Made by a program: the position numbers and the translations under genes
In this document: positions 26,901 to 32,320 of the stretch, in pieces
Numbering within the stretch: the stretch's first letter is position 1
Layout of the letters: each line of letters starts with the position of its first letter
Notes under the pieces: model-generated
What the model was told of the DNA's origin: nothing
The model's input: only the letters and a program-made list of their open reading frames with translations
Database searches by the model: none
Assembly (NCBI GenBank): GCA_016935365.1
Contig: JAFGRB010000454.1
Span: forward strand, 1-50,785
DNA: 50,785 nucleotides
Origin: Deltaproteobacteria bacterium
Lineage (GTDB): Bacteria; Myxococcota; B64-G9
Reading direction: 5' to 3'

Positions 26901-27226
26901 CCCAGGTCGTACCTCGGATGCGAAAGCTCAAGAAGTCTCTCGACGACAAGGGCTTCGGGATCCTGCGCTCGGCGGTCTCGGAGTATCTCAAGAAGCCCAG
27001 AGAGTACAACCTCAAGAGCTGGGTCGAGGCGGTGGAGCACTCGGTCAACCGGGCGGGGATGGTCGTGTGCAACGATATCTCGGTGTCCCTGGCCATCCTC
27101 CGGCGGGAGAAGACATGGCTCAGCCCCATGCGTCCGGTCACCAAGGCCATGGAGTTGCTGAAGTACATTTCGAGCTCGGACTACTTCAAGCTGCGGGAGG
27201 TCTTGGGCTTGAATGTGAGTACATGA
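14915..27226 (+). CDS. gltI: Giant TPR protein, GltI (AgmK)-like
   Basis: A 4103-residue protein starting at ATG 14915 after a GGAGAGGA ribosome site, open throughout. It has no signal peptide or TM helix, so it is probably cytoplasmic. Residues 1 to about 3780 are an unbroken series of TPR-like hairpins. Recurring blocks read roughly as Lxx[IV]Y...L.D...A...Y..[IV]L...P....A...L..LY, alternating with WxxLxxxLExRL...D..ER. The last 320 residues are a distinct non-TPR domain (from about VPFTRIFGVMYNLA) with Lys/Arg-rich helices. Size, composition and the downstream zinc-ribbon/GYF gene identify the GltI/AgmK type, thought to scaffold the cytoplasmic side of the adhesion complex. No stop or frameshift interrupts 12.3 kb, so it is maintained by selection. 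Confidence 0.82.
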   Translation: MEEQIRNYQKILKSNPIDLPAFTALEEIYQGKDRWRELVELYEERIRHVQDNAQRLGLHEKCAGIWLNKLSDANRAERCYRRVLRIDPDSRAALAGLEEVYTRRSDWRRLAEVLEKQSVITVDAVARAAIFHRLGILYRDELKQRDHALVAFGHALTVNPKQIESLQPLRELHAELGYFDKVKELIDREAEIGLTDLAVVGGMYLELGKQLLGEPLLEQTCRDALEKAREMMGDPAQAEASIAELERIKADPDAYIKQMRVQAVEAPDKNRAVDLYRRIAELYFLKGGHDKEVEENLDKCALLQPDNPRLLAFIERYYLKNRRHKDLLDRLNSMVTRIKNPKTATVLIERIAMLTAVHTQDRKATMDAYMKILCLEPGHPSAVASLVEYYQEEGRWAEVVELLKGQVERQPDLAARAYVLFQIARITSEQLKDPEAARFLYEEILRLDESNLEAARALARSYEKAKDFNGLVRCLEIQLDHMPDIEGRLAILDQIAELNRDKRNDPVSAFLARLRAVAIDPSQKKIIRDVINLGQETGRFQEMATGLQSALDSDRLSGQLRLEVLSTMADVYEKRLNNTSEAIKIYEEILSQDPKNMPALDALERLQAGAGGSVELIGIYSRQLDLVRSGEKKKELLFKLADIYQERMADYRQAAATYRQIIEIDENEILAWSRLADLHEREGQWPEAAEALERSLAGVSDPAQKRQYSFRLASVYEQRLNDTEKALKLCSAILAAEGLEQELAAKTVTILERLQGRGVSPMRIAEILQPYYALSGDWRRHIDMLELRLEGCNTPEERVHLLGRIAQVYEEELEQKELAFSAAARAFRWLPGDPSLLANLQRLADETGRLEDLTGTIENALRSVEDEQRIIALNRALGALYRDRLNRPQNAIACFQRMLEMVPDDEESMESLAGLFQTTQRWGELSEVLRLRVQNTSDPALGKQLMLELGQVMEDELHDRPSAIAIYEQLHEGLGDDIDVLRRLEKLLEKEGRWPDLAGVLERMIPLIAQDEAAELQLKLGRVRAERMEEREHAVEHYRQVLQEKPGDERAIEALESLMERPDSAPAAAEILQPIYEQSSDWGGLVRVLEVRAEIADDPERRVETLKRVAEICDRQLGQLDRSFSALRRAFRVDPSRQDVLQYMQRLADKSGAYEGLTAALEESIDSQGDVEHQVFRLQTLAGIYRDVLRRSDLAMASLRRLLDFDPKHASTLASLDAMYRDAKAYQDLAWVLVKQAEVAAAPEKRRDLLVQAAQIQEEQLGDLDSAVASYQQVFSLDESDIHAAKQLDRLYQATNRWEEQAALLPKLAQLTKNVLGAIDYSNRLADIYAAQLDDPAKAVQIYQQILQQKPGHPGTVERIEKLLADERCRLGAAEALEGVYRSRSEWRKLAAILEMRLNASTEPAERLGYFAQLKDLYENKIDELALAYNTAARAFREQPADEGVRKDLFRLAEVGDFFDELVSVYSDVAEKHVGTELAIELRKQIAWIEERHLHKRAEAIAQWEQLLESNASEPDVLSALERLYREEGNFPSLVEIYRRQVDLTEEEDKRKDLLFQMAATLAEGVEDLDAAVSVYHQILDLAPDDRRALRLLDELLVSQERWADLSSVIEHEVTLVSDKEPAEGEIDEGMDLLLRLAHLYKDRLGSPDKALGALQAAMQRDPSEERTVSLIESLLTDASIRVAAAELLEPAYRKAGEHRKLVAIMEVRLAALEDGAERLAIYRELALLYEQELSQKPLAFMVVCRAFRENLQDEGVRAELERLAQETGSFEELASVYEEIMPRVEGSEIGAQIGRRLAQLTEAYLDDKDEAVSHWRQVLANDPDDMEALKSLERLYRERAAFPELVGILRHMATMEKDLDRKKDLLHEVATLMEERLGRNDGAIDAYKEILSEDPNDVTVLRLVDRLLAREGRHEELQTIIEMQIERAEGSDLAALTLRLGVLLREQLKLFDNAVTVLGDLLTLQPGHPEAVAALVSMFDAGEAKEEAARVLVVVLEPLEDWRHLIAALETLHDASEEDVERKQALMRIAEIYETKLEQKELAFNVLGRAFQADPSDEEVRSTLERLAAETEEYELLAAIYFRRLEGLEDKGVTLAIHRRLARLFVEKLGDAESAVDSLEAIVELDPHDQASMMVLERFYRDRKDHDALIEILRRRLKMAGDPEQASPILYEIARIHEQQGDLGGAIQAYREVLERTPGDLAALELLDRLCGQQGRHKEQAEVLVSRIGVLDQSGQIAESLDLRFRLAQLYEQEFGDMERAGRLYQDILQANPTHEATIQHLESIMGEGRSFEGANELMEAAYGQTGDWKKYIEILEGQVRQSRVMARRLELLRAIAKIQEEKLGMAFMAFNTYVRMFHEDLSDSSIRDGMERLATEDDNLEALAAVYEEQLDNIEEPEVGAAIALKVAEIQREQLDDEEEAVRFYRAALRFQPRHLKALAALELAYEKREEWENLVDILSREVDLVIEPEDRVRVLYKMGAVMLERLEQSSKAVGYFRRALDIQPDHVESLKLLERAFAEQGEHEQLYDVLKSRLELSHDADERVELVARIGDLAAGVLERPGEAVDLWKQILVSDPGSEDAFEALDRLFERTERWAELASLIENRMGRTADPEKIADLSSRLGWVKGEKLGELEDAMKNWQEVLRLDPKNEQALQALRGIYNSSGQWDKLLAVLRKLVPLQEDMTGVKRIRFELAEILGEKLGRCDEAIEAAKRALDIEPHTAADLSRLGRVFEANEAWQDAVSVLEQSVEIEQDTAEKIDLLLQVASLWKDKISRPLGAAPAYEKILELEPFHEEAYRVAQDIYRSSKEWRRLTNLLENRLGHIRERRDRLELMKEIADIYESHLAQKELAFARYCAAFREDFSDDLVLSKLETLAEETEDYDTLLEVLEDATTEVTTGRRAVGLLQKIADIYHGRLSEDEKAEEYLKRAVELDRQDISSLDSLATLYEEQERYDDLIRILEKKYERSDELDQRKSVRSRIARLQEENLDRVDLAIDSYRRILELDGRDKAAIQSLIRLNQMAGRWEELITILRRAADQADERSETIQYLHNIASIWETELDMDEEAIDAYRDVLEFEPTHLASLQSLERIYTRLDRWTELLQVFEQEVTLVDDREEKIKIYNKMASIWEERFSSLERAAACHEAVLEIEPGNLHAIKALERLVERMGDYSHLIELYYMHIDLIDDRSEIVDIHLAIGEVWYRELSRVDKAEDVFTKALEIDDHSKEAIHALGQLYEKSGNWFNAIEMLQREAELCGATPEAVDLFYRMGKINEDMLLDSSASREAYSRALAIDPSYLPAIKALKLIHFLDKEYERYLEMMVQEAEHTEDIEEKTRLFYEIGKFLQEQQDDSGQAATYYEEALHRTPDYMPAAKPLADIFFRSEQWERAEKMMEVVVAGLDRNTEARELCRQYYRLGYITEKLGKEDKALEHYRMSYELDATYLPALEGLGNALIKTEQWEDAYRIYQTILIHHRDSLSDAEVAELYWQLGDVNYQMQEIERAIGSFAKALEIDEGHLASLQYLVRIHEQEQNWEEAYDYGMQMVDSLDEDDLFEHYVRMGDLCRDKLQDPFRAVDAFQSAMQLRSDSLEVMTRLLDLFVETRQYPRAADILDRILQVEGRPSKLVEYNVQLAEILRDELRDEIRAVEHFNRVLDIDPSYVQAFQALSEILSRRKDWPALKDNYIKMIKRLPGEARKTKLALWRDLGELCRVVLRNLNESIDAYRMITVLDPEDADAMATLGDLLAAKQGGGDEAAECHHKVVSAHPDRIQSYRALWKLYNNKKEYDKVFVLTSILRYLKKADDEEQKIVQYFTRKAPQVESAKPITDAIWAKLLAHEDAKVPFTRIFGVMYNLAAPMFVREHKDIGLKRKEHQIDLARDRRLFTHSFRIAAKVMGGPNVELFAFKDRTSPDPDVPGLSVAPTRPTAVVAYRDMFAADKKKPLLFYIGRQLAMTRPEFILVTILPKPMVELNYLLQAACLLVNSRYEVQDEAQVVPRMRKLKKSLDDKGFGILRSAVSEYLKKPREYNLKSWVEAVEHSVNRAGMVVCNDISVSLAILRREKTWLSPMRPVTKAMELLKYISSSDYFKLREVLGLNVST

Positions 27227-27331
27227 ACTTGAGGGCCCGACGAGCGTTGTGGTATGTTCGTGGAGGTGCAGATCCTGCTGGCGGCTGGCGAGTCTAAGGA
27301 GTAGTGCCGCGAGCTGGACGGGACGGATGCG

Positions 27332-29149
27332 ATGAAGTTCGTCTGTGACAGATGCTCGACGCAGTACCAGATCGCTGATGAGAAGGTGGGGGGCAGAGGT
27401 GTCAAGGTCCGCTGCAAGCGCTGCGGCAATACGATCATCGTCCGCCCGCAGATCGAGCAAGAGGAGAGCGTCATCGTGACCGATCGGGGGGGGGAGCCAT
27501 TACAGCCTGGAATGGCCGGCGGCGGCGACGAGGTGGGCAGAGCATTCGACGATCTGCTGCAGGGGCAGTTCGGCCTCGATGGAGGGGAGCCCGAGGACTC
27601 GGAGGACGAGGCCAGGGCCACCGAGATCTTCCGCATGGAGGATCTCCAGCGCATGCATCAGGAGGAGAGCTCGGACGAACGCCTAGACGAGGCATTCCAC
27701 TCGCCAGACCCGGCGGCAAGTGCTCCCGACGAGTGGTACGTGGCCATCGCCGACGAGCAGGTGGGCCCCATGAGTATACAGGAGGTGCAGGATCGCTGGT
27801 CGGCCGGTGAGATCGACTCGTCGATGCTGGCATGGCACTCCGGGATGAGCGAGTGGAGGGTCATCCAGGAGATCCCCGAGCTGGCTCCGTTCCTGTCCTC
27901 CGGCCAGCCCGCAGCCGGCTATCGCGAGTCGACCGACGTCGACGCCCCACCGGCATCGGAGCCGCCGGAGGAGGAAGGGCTGGAGCGAGATCTTTCCGCC
28001 CCTAGCCAGCCGGCGGACGAGTGGGCGCCCTCGAGGCGCTCCGATCTGGCGTCGCTGGTCGAGGAGGAGATGAGCTACTCGCAGCCTCCTGAAAAAGAAG
28101 AGGAATCCAGGGCGCCGGACCCCCTCGAGAGTCCCGGTCTCGGCGGAGAGCCGGAAGACCTGCCGCCGTGGGAGCGCGAGGGGGAGCTTCCGTCCGGGGA
28201 GGTGGCCCGGCCGTCCGACAGCCTCTTCGATTCCACCCTGGATTCCTCGGAGAGCAGTTCCAACTACTTCGACGTGGGCTACAGCCGCTCCGGCAGCGGG
28301 CTCGCTGCGCCGGCCTATCTGGGCGGCGAAGAGAAGCGGTCCAACAAGGGCATGCTGTATGCAATCGTGGGTCTGGCTGCCGTGGTCGTCATCGGCGGGG
28401 GCATCGGCGGCTACGCGCTGCTCGCGAGGCCCGAGCCAAGGCCGGAGCCAGGTCCAGTCCTGGATCCGGGCAAGGGCGAGCCGCGGGGCGATCGACCCGG
28501 CGATCATGCGACAGGCGTACCGGACAAGAAGCCGGCCGAAGGGAACGGGAAGACGGGCGTGGGGGAGAGGGGTTCTGCAGACGCTGGCGAGCAGGGCGGC
28601 GCTGGCAAGGACAGCACCGGCAAGGACGGCGCGGACGAGAAGCCGGGAGAGAAGAAGGGCGATGATGGCAGATCGGACGAGATCGTCGTCAAACGCCCTG
28701 ACGAGAAGCCGGACAGGCCCGCCGTCGACCCTGAGAAGAAGCGCAAGAAACGCCGGCGCAAGGTCGTCGCCGACAGGAATCCAGGCACGGGATCGCGGAA
28801 TCCACCTCCCGACGACCCCAGGCCCAAGCCGCCTCCCCCGAAGGAAGAGGCTCTGCCCGAGGGGCTGACCAAGACCCAGATCGTCAACACGATGCGCAAG
28901 TACCAGAAGGCCATGAAAGGCTGCGTCATCCAGCAGAAGCAGCGCGATCCTTCGATCAGCGGCACGATGGCCATCTCCTTCACCGTCCAGACGAGTGGCA
29001 AGGTGAGCTCGGTGCGCGTGCTGACCTCGGAGCACCAGAAGTCATACGTCGCGGGTTGCATCAGCTTCATCATCAAGTCCATGGTCTTTCCGAAGTTCTC
29101 CGGCAAGCCCTTCACGGTCCCCCGCTTTCCCCTCAAGCTCGGCGGCTGA
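27332..29149 (+). CDS. gltJ: Zinc-ribbon/GYF transenvelope protein, GltJ (AgmX)-like
   Basis: A 605-residue inner-membrane protein. The N-terminus is a MJ0042-type zinc ribbon with Cys5/Cys8 and Cys28/Cys31. An acidic linker leads to a GYF_2 domain (about 134-190, WYVAIADEQVGPMS...W..G.I). After a long acidic/Pro region comes one TM helix (341-365), then a periplasmic Lys/Pro/Glu-rich arm and an AgmX/PglI C-terminal domain (about 511-605) with two cysteines (MKGCVIQ, VAGCISF). This domain order is diagnostic for AgmX/GltJ. In M. xanthus the cytoplasmic zinc ribbon and GYF domains are reported to connect the machine to the polarity/MglA system. It lies 105 bases after gltI and ends the cluster. 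Confidence 0.87.
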   Translation: MKFVCDRCSTQYQIADEKVGGRGVKVRCKRCGNTIIVRPQIEQEESVIVTDRGGEPLQPGMAGGGDEVGRAFDDLLQGQFGLDGGEPEDSEDEARATEIFRMEDLQRMHQEESSDERLDEAFHSPDPAASAPDEWYVAIADEQVGPMSIQEVQDRWSAGEIDSSMLAWHSGMSEWRVIQEIPELAPFLSSGQPAAGYRESTDVDAPPASEPPEEEGLERDLSAPSQPADEWAPSRRSDLASLVEEEMSYSQPPEKEEESRAPDPLESPGLGGEPEDLPPWEREGELPSGEVARPSDSLFDSTLDSSESSSNYFDVGYSRSGSGLAAPAYLGGEEKRSNKGMLYAIVGLAAVVVIGGGIGGYALLARPEPRPEPGPVLDPGKGEPRGDRPGDHATGVPDKKPAEGNGKTGVGERGSADAGEQGGAGKDSTGKDGADEKPGEKKGDDGRSDEIVVKRPDEKPDRPAVDPEKKRKKRRRKVVADRNPGTGSRNPPPDDPRPKPPPPKEEALPEGLTKTQIVNTMRKYQKAMKGCVIQQKQRDPSISGTMAISFTVQTSGKVSSVRVLTSEHQKSYVAGCISFIIKSMVFPKFSGKPFTVPRFPLKLGG

Positions 29150-29196
29150 GCCAGACCGGTCCGCCGGCAAAGAGGCCTCCGGAACGCAGGTAGCGC

Positions 29197-29226
29197 TTGC
29201 ATCTGTTTGAACTGCCGTGTTAATGT
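29197..29226 (+). promoter_or_regulatory. Weak candidate promoter before the phosphoesterase gene
   Basis: TTGCAT (29197-29202) with a 17-18 base spacer to TTAATG/TAATGT (29220-29226) lies in the 161-base gap after gltJ. The -35 is acceptable and the -10 is poor. No terminator is visible after gltJ, so read-through into the next genes is also possible. Confidence 0.25.
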
Positions 29227-29310
29227 ACGTCCGGGCTCAGGTCGCCGCCTCAAGCCCTTGCGTTCGGATACTGCCTGGAGCTGAGCGGCTCCTTGCAGGA
29301 GGCGTCAGGA

Positions 29311-30042
29311 ATGCGTCTGGGAATCTTCTCCGATGTGCACTCGAACCTGGAGGCACTGGAGGTGGTCGTGCAGGCCTACGAGAGCCTGCATGTCGACGAG
29401 TACATCTGCCTGGGGGACGTGGTCGGCTACGGCGCCAGCCCGAACGAGTGTTGTGAGATCGTCCGCAAGATGGCGTCGGTGGTGGTGCTCGGCAACCACG
29501 ACGCGGCGGTCAGTGGGCGCATGGAGTACAGCTACTACTACGACGCCGCGCGCAACGCCCTGGATTGGTGTGTCGCGCGACTCGATCCCGATCACATGGC
29601 GTGGCTGAAGGGGCTGGACTACGTCTACCGGCGCGATGGTATCTGCTTCAGCCACGGCAGCCCGATCCACCCCGAGGACTTCGAGTACGTCTTCACCATC
29701 GAGCAGGCGGCCGATCTCCTCCCACACCTGGATGATCTCGATCCGGTGAACTTCATCGGTCACTCCCACCTGACGAAGTCATTCGCGCTGGCCCCAGGAG
29801 AGGTCAACGAGGTGGTAGCCAGGAGGTTCGGTCTGCGGCGACACCGCAAGTACATCATCACCGATGGCAGTGTGGGCCAGCCCCGCGACTACGACAACCG
29901 GGCGTGCTTCACGGTCTACGACACGGAGACACGGATCTTCGAGTACCACCGCGTCGAGTACGACGTCGAGAAGGCCGCCCAGAAGATTCTGGATGCCAAG
30001 CTGGCCGTCAACTTCGGCAAGCGTCTTTTCCTGGGCGTATGA
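29311..30042 (+). CDS. Metallophosphoesterase, YfcE/MJ0936-like
   Basis: A 243-residue calcineurin-like phosphoesterase. ATG 29311 is preceded by AGGAGG at 8 bases. The dimetal motifs are all present and in order: SDVHSN (Asp8, His10), LGDVVGYG (Asp36), GNHD (61-64), a FSHGSP histidine and GHSH (about 151). The short length and the DVVGYG motif fit the YfcE/MJ0936-type subgroup of small phosphodiesterases. The substrate is unknown. Its TGA overlaps the lipB ATG (TGATG), so the two are translationally coupled. It may mark the start of a new operon after the glt-type cluster. Confidence 0.85.
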   Translation: MRLGIFSDVHSNLEALEVVVQAYESLHVDEYICLGDVVGYGASPNECCEIVRKMASVVVLGNHDAAVSGRMEYSYYYDAARNALDWCVARLDPDHMAWLKGLDYVYRRDGICFSHGSPIHPEDFEYVFTIEQAADLLPHLDDLDPVNFIGHSHLTKSFALAPGEVNEVVARRFGLRRHRKYIITDGSVGQPRDYDNRACFTVYDTETRIFEYHRVEYDVEKAAQKILDAKLAVNFGKRLFLGV

Positions 30043-30725
30043 TGGCATCTCTGGAGTGGATATTTCTCGGGCCCGTCTCCTACTCCGAGGCCCTGGAGCT
30101 CCAGGCGAGAGCGGCCAGGCAGCTTGCGGAGCGAGGCGTCCCGCAACTTTTGCTGATGGAGCATCCACCCGTGGTCACGCTCGGCAGGCACGGACGAGAA
30201 GAGAGCCTTCGCCTCACACCGCAGGAGTATGACCAGCGCGGGATCGAGCTGCACCGGGTCGAGCGGGGTGGCGATGCGACTTTCCACGGGCCCGGGCAAC
30301 TGGTCGGGTACCCGATCGCCTCCTTGCGGGCGCTGGGGCGATCGGTGCCGGCTTGGGTGGAGGGGCATGCGGATGCGCTACGGCGCGTCTTGTCGCGCCA
30401 CGGCATTCAGGCGCAGTGGTCGGCCGCGTACCCCGGTCTATGGATCGGACAGGAGAAGATCGCCGCGTTCGGATTTCGGATCTCGCGCGGTGTCTCGACC
30501 CACGGCTTCGCTCTCAACGTCGACTGCGACCTGACGTTTTTCGACACCATCACTCCGTGTGGGCTCGATGGCCGCGGCACGACCTCCATGGCAGGCCAGG
30601 GTATCCAGCCTCCGCCCATGGGGATCCTGGCAGCTGAGGTCGCCCGAGAGCTGGCATCGGAGTTCGACCTGGAACCGGTGACCGCGGGAGAGAGCCTTGG
30701 GGCCGTGCGTTTTTCGAAAGCCTGA
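30042..30725 (+). CDS. lipB: Octanoyl-[acyl carrier protein]:protein N-octanoyltransferase LipB
   Basis: A 227-residue enzyme that moves octanoate from ACP to lipoyl domains, the first step of endogenous lipoate synthesis. Hallmarks: TLGRHGREE near the N-terminus, RGGDATFHGPGQLVGYP (about 75-91), the catalytic Lys139 in EKIAAFGFRISRGVSTHGF, and the catalytic Cys173 in TPCG. The Lys-Cys spacing of 34 equals that of E. coli LipB (135/169). An adjacent in-frame ATG at 30039 would add one Met. lipA is not in the window. It is coupled to the upstream phosphoesterase gene and 7 bases from the downstream lipoprotein gene. Confidence 0.93.
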   Translation: MASLEWIFLGPVSYSEALELQARAARQLAERGVPQLLLMEHPPVVTLGRHGREESLRLTPQEYDQRGIELHRVERGGDATFHGPGQLVGYPIASLRALGRSVPAWVEGHADALRRVLSRHGIQAQWSAAYPGLWIGQEKIAAFGFRISRGVSTHGFALNVDCDLTFFDTITPCGLDGRGTTSMAGQGIQPPPMGILAAEVARELASEFDLEPVTAGESLGAVRFSKA

Positions 30726-30732
30726 CGGGCCG

Positions 30733-31695
30733 ATGGGTGCCGCGCTGGTCTGGATCGGGCTGGTCCTGGTCGCGGCGGCTTGCGATCCGGCCAGCCCGGA
30801 GGAGCGCAAGAACGCGGTGGCCATCGTCAGCTTGCAGGACGAGGCATCCAGCGTCGCCAAGGGTGTGAGGTTCAGCCAGCGGCGGGCGCGCCAGTATCTG
30901 GCAAAAGCCCTGAGCAGGAGCAGCTCGTTTCTGCCCGTCGAGGATGTCGGTCCGTCTGTCTACCGGGCGGAGTTGCGCATCGCGCTCGCATCCGAACGCG
31001 AGGCGGGCGGTGGGGAGACGCTGGGCGTCTACCGCGCAGTGCAGGTGGAGCTGACGCTGAAGAGGCCGGCCAGGGTAGGGGGAGAGGAGCTGTCGGCCAT
31101 GGGGCGCGAGTTCCTGGTCCAGAACCCGGAGAGCTTCGACCGCGAGGATGGTTTCGATGCCGTCCTGGAGCTCGCCATCGAGAGAGCTGTGGAGCTGATG
31201 GAGCTGCAGGTCGAGATCCGGAGCATGACGCCGAGTCGCCTGCGCGAGGCCTTGAAGAAGGAGAAGCCGGAGGTTCGCCTGTACGCACTGCGCTCTTTGC
31301 GGGAGCGCAAGCTGCCGAGCCTGGTGCCCGACATGATCGCGCTGCTGGCCGATGAGGACGACGAGATCATGCTCGAGGCGGTCGGCGCACTCGTGGCGCA
31401 GGGAGATCGCAGGGCTGTCAAGCCGCTCATCCGGATCTGCCAGGAGAAGGATCCGGTCTTCGTCTTGCAGATCATCACCGCGCTGGCAGAGCTGGGCGGT
31501 CCGGAGGCTCGGGGCTATCTCTTCACCCTGGCAGCCGGGCACTCATCAGAAGATATCCGGGTCCGGGCAGCCGAGGCGCTGCGTCAGGTTCAGCAGTCCG
31601 GGCCGGGCTCCGCCCCGGTGGAGCTCGCCCTGCCCGAGCCCGCCATGGGCTCGCCCCCAAGAACGGGATCGCCGCCCGAGAGAGGTGTGAAATGA
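30733..31695 (+). CDS. HEAT-repeat lipoprotein
   Basis: A 320-residue protein. ATG 30733 is chosen because it opens a lipoprotein signal ending LVAAAC (Cys17); upstream in-frame codons overlap lipB. The mature N-terminal half (about 25-155) is a mixed alpha/beta region with an FSQRRARQYLAKAL helix. Residues about 170-285 contain at least three HEAT-type repeats (PEVRLYALRSLRERKLPSLVPDMIALLADEDDE...). A short Pro/Gly tail ends the protein. HEAT arrays usually bind other proteins; no enzymatic motif is seen. It is tightly coupled to the next lipoprotein gene (ATGA overlap), so the two may act together at a membrane. Confidence 0.75.
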   Translation: MGAALVWIGLVLVAAACDPASPEERKNAVAIVSLQDEASSVAKGVRFSQRRARQYLAKALSRSSSFLPVEDVGPSVYRAELRIALASEREAGGGETLGVYRAVQVELTLKRPARVGGEELSAMGREFLVQNPESFDREDGFDAVLELAIERAVELMELQVEIRSMTPSRLREALKKEKPEVRLYALRSLRERKLPSLVPDMIALLADEDDEIMLEAVGALVAQGDRRAVKPLIRICQEKDPVFVLQIITALAELGGPEARGYLFTLAAGHSSEDIRVRAAEALRQVQQSGPGSAPVELALPEPAMGSPPRTGSPPERGVK

Positions 31696-32291
31696 ACGCG
31701 AGGCATGCGATGCATGGCGCCTGGATCGTGATCGCGTTGGCCGCTTGCGCCCATCAGGGACCTCTGTCGGCGGAGCGGCGGGTGAATCTGGAGAGCTACA
31801 TGCCGCTCGCTGTCGGCAACCGCTGGACATACGAGACTTCGTTCCAGCAGCAGCCCCAGGCCGACCTGAGCATCTCGATCGTCGCTCTGAAGGATGGCTG
31901 CTTCCTGGACGACAGGCCGGAGCCGAGCCGCTTGCGTTTCGACGGAGAAGGCTTGCGGGACGGAAACGTGCGCTATCTGCTCAAGGCCCCTCTCGTGGAG
32001 GGCACGAAGTGGATGTGCGTGGCCGACGTGCGGACCGTCGAGCACTACGAGATCGTATCGGCGCACAGGAAAGTGCAGGTCCCGGCCGGCGTGTTCGAGG
32101 ACTGCGTGACGGTGCGGATGACGATCCACATCAACGAGACGCGATCCATGTTCAACGAGATGACCTTCGCGCCCGGCGTCGGCATCGTCGAGATCCGGGC
32201 CACCTTGCGGGACGGGAAAAACGACTTGCCCCAGAGCCACTTCCGGCTCAAGCGCTTCGACATCCATCCGCAAAAGAGCGCAGCGTCCTGA
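31692..32291 (+). CDS. Small lipoprotein, unknown function
   Basis: A 199-residue protein starting at ATG 31692, overlapping the previous stop by four bases. The lipobox is IALAAC (Cys19). The mature part begins YMPLAVGNRWTYET, a motif common to a group of secreted beta-rich hypothetical proteins. It continues as antiparallel strands (VPAGVFEDCVTVRM, FAPGVGIVEIRA). No catalytic residues are recognised. It ends the run that begins at 29311. Convergent nadB ends 30 bases away, and a small CTCGC/GCGAG stem (32304-32320) lies between them. Confidence 0.7.
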   Translation: MNARHAMHGAWIVIALAACAHQGPLSAERRVNLESYMPLAVGNRWTYETSFQQQPQADLSISIVALKDGCFLDDRPEPSRLRFDGEGLRDGNVRYLLKAPLVEGTKWMCVADVRTVEHYEIVSAHRKVQVPAGVFEDCVTVRMTIHINETRSMFNEMTFAPGVGIVEIRATLRDGKNDLPQSHFRLKRFDIHPQKSAAS

Positions 32292-32320
32292 TCGCGAGCC
32301 CTTCTCGCCACCGGAGCGAG

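Noticed and set aside
11998..29149. GltG and GltJ as ordinary TonB proteins
   Set aside because: Their C-termini superficially resemble TonB, but the FHA or zinc-ribbon/GYF cytoplasmic domains and the AgmX/PglI tail signature with its two Cys fit the Glt family better. No ExbB/ExbD genes are adjacent.
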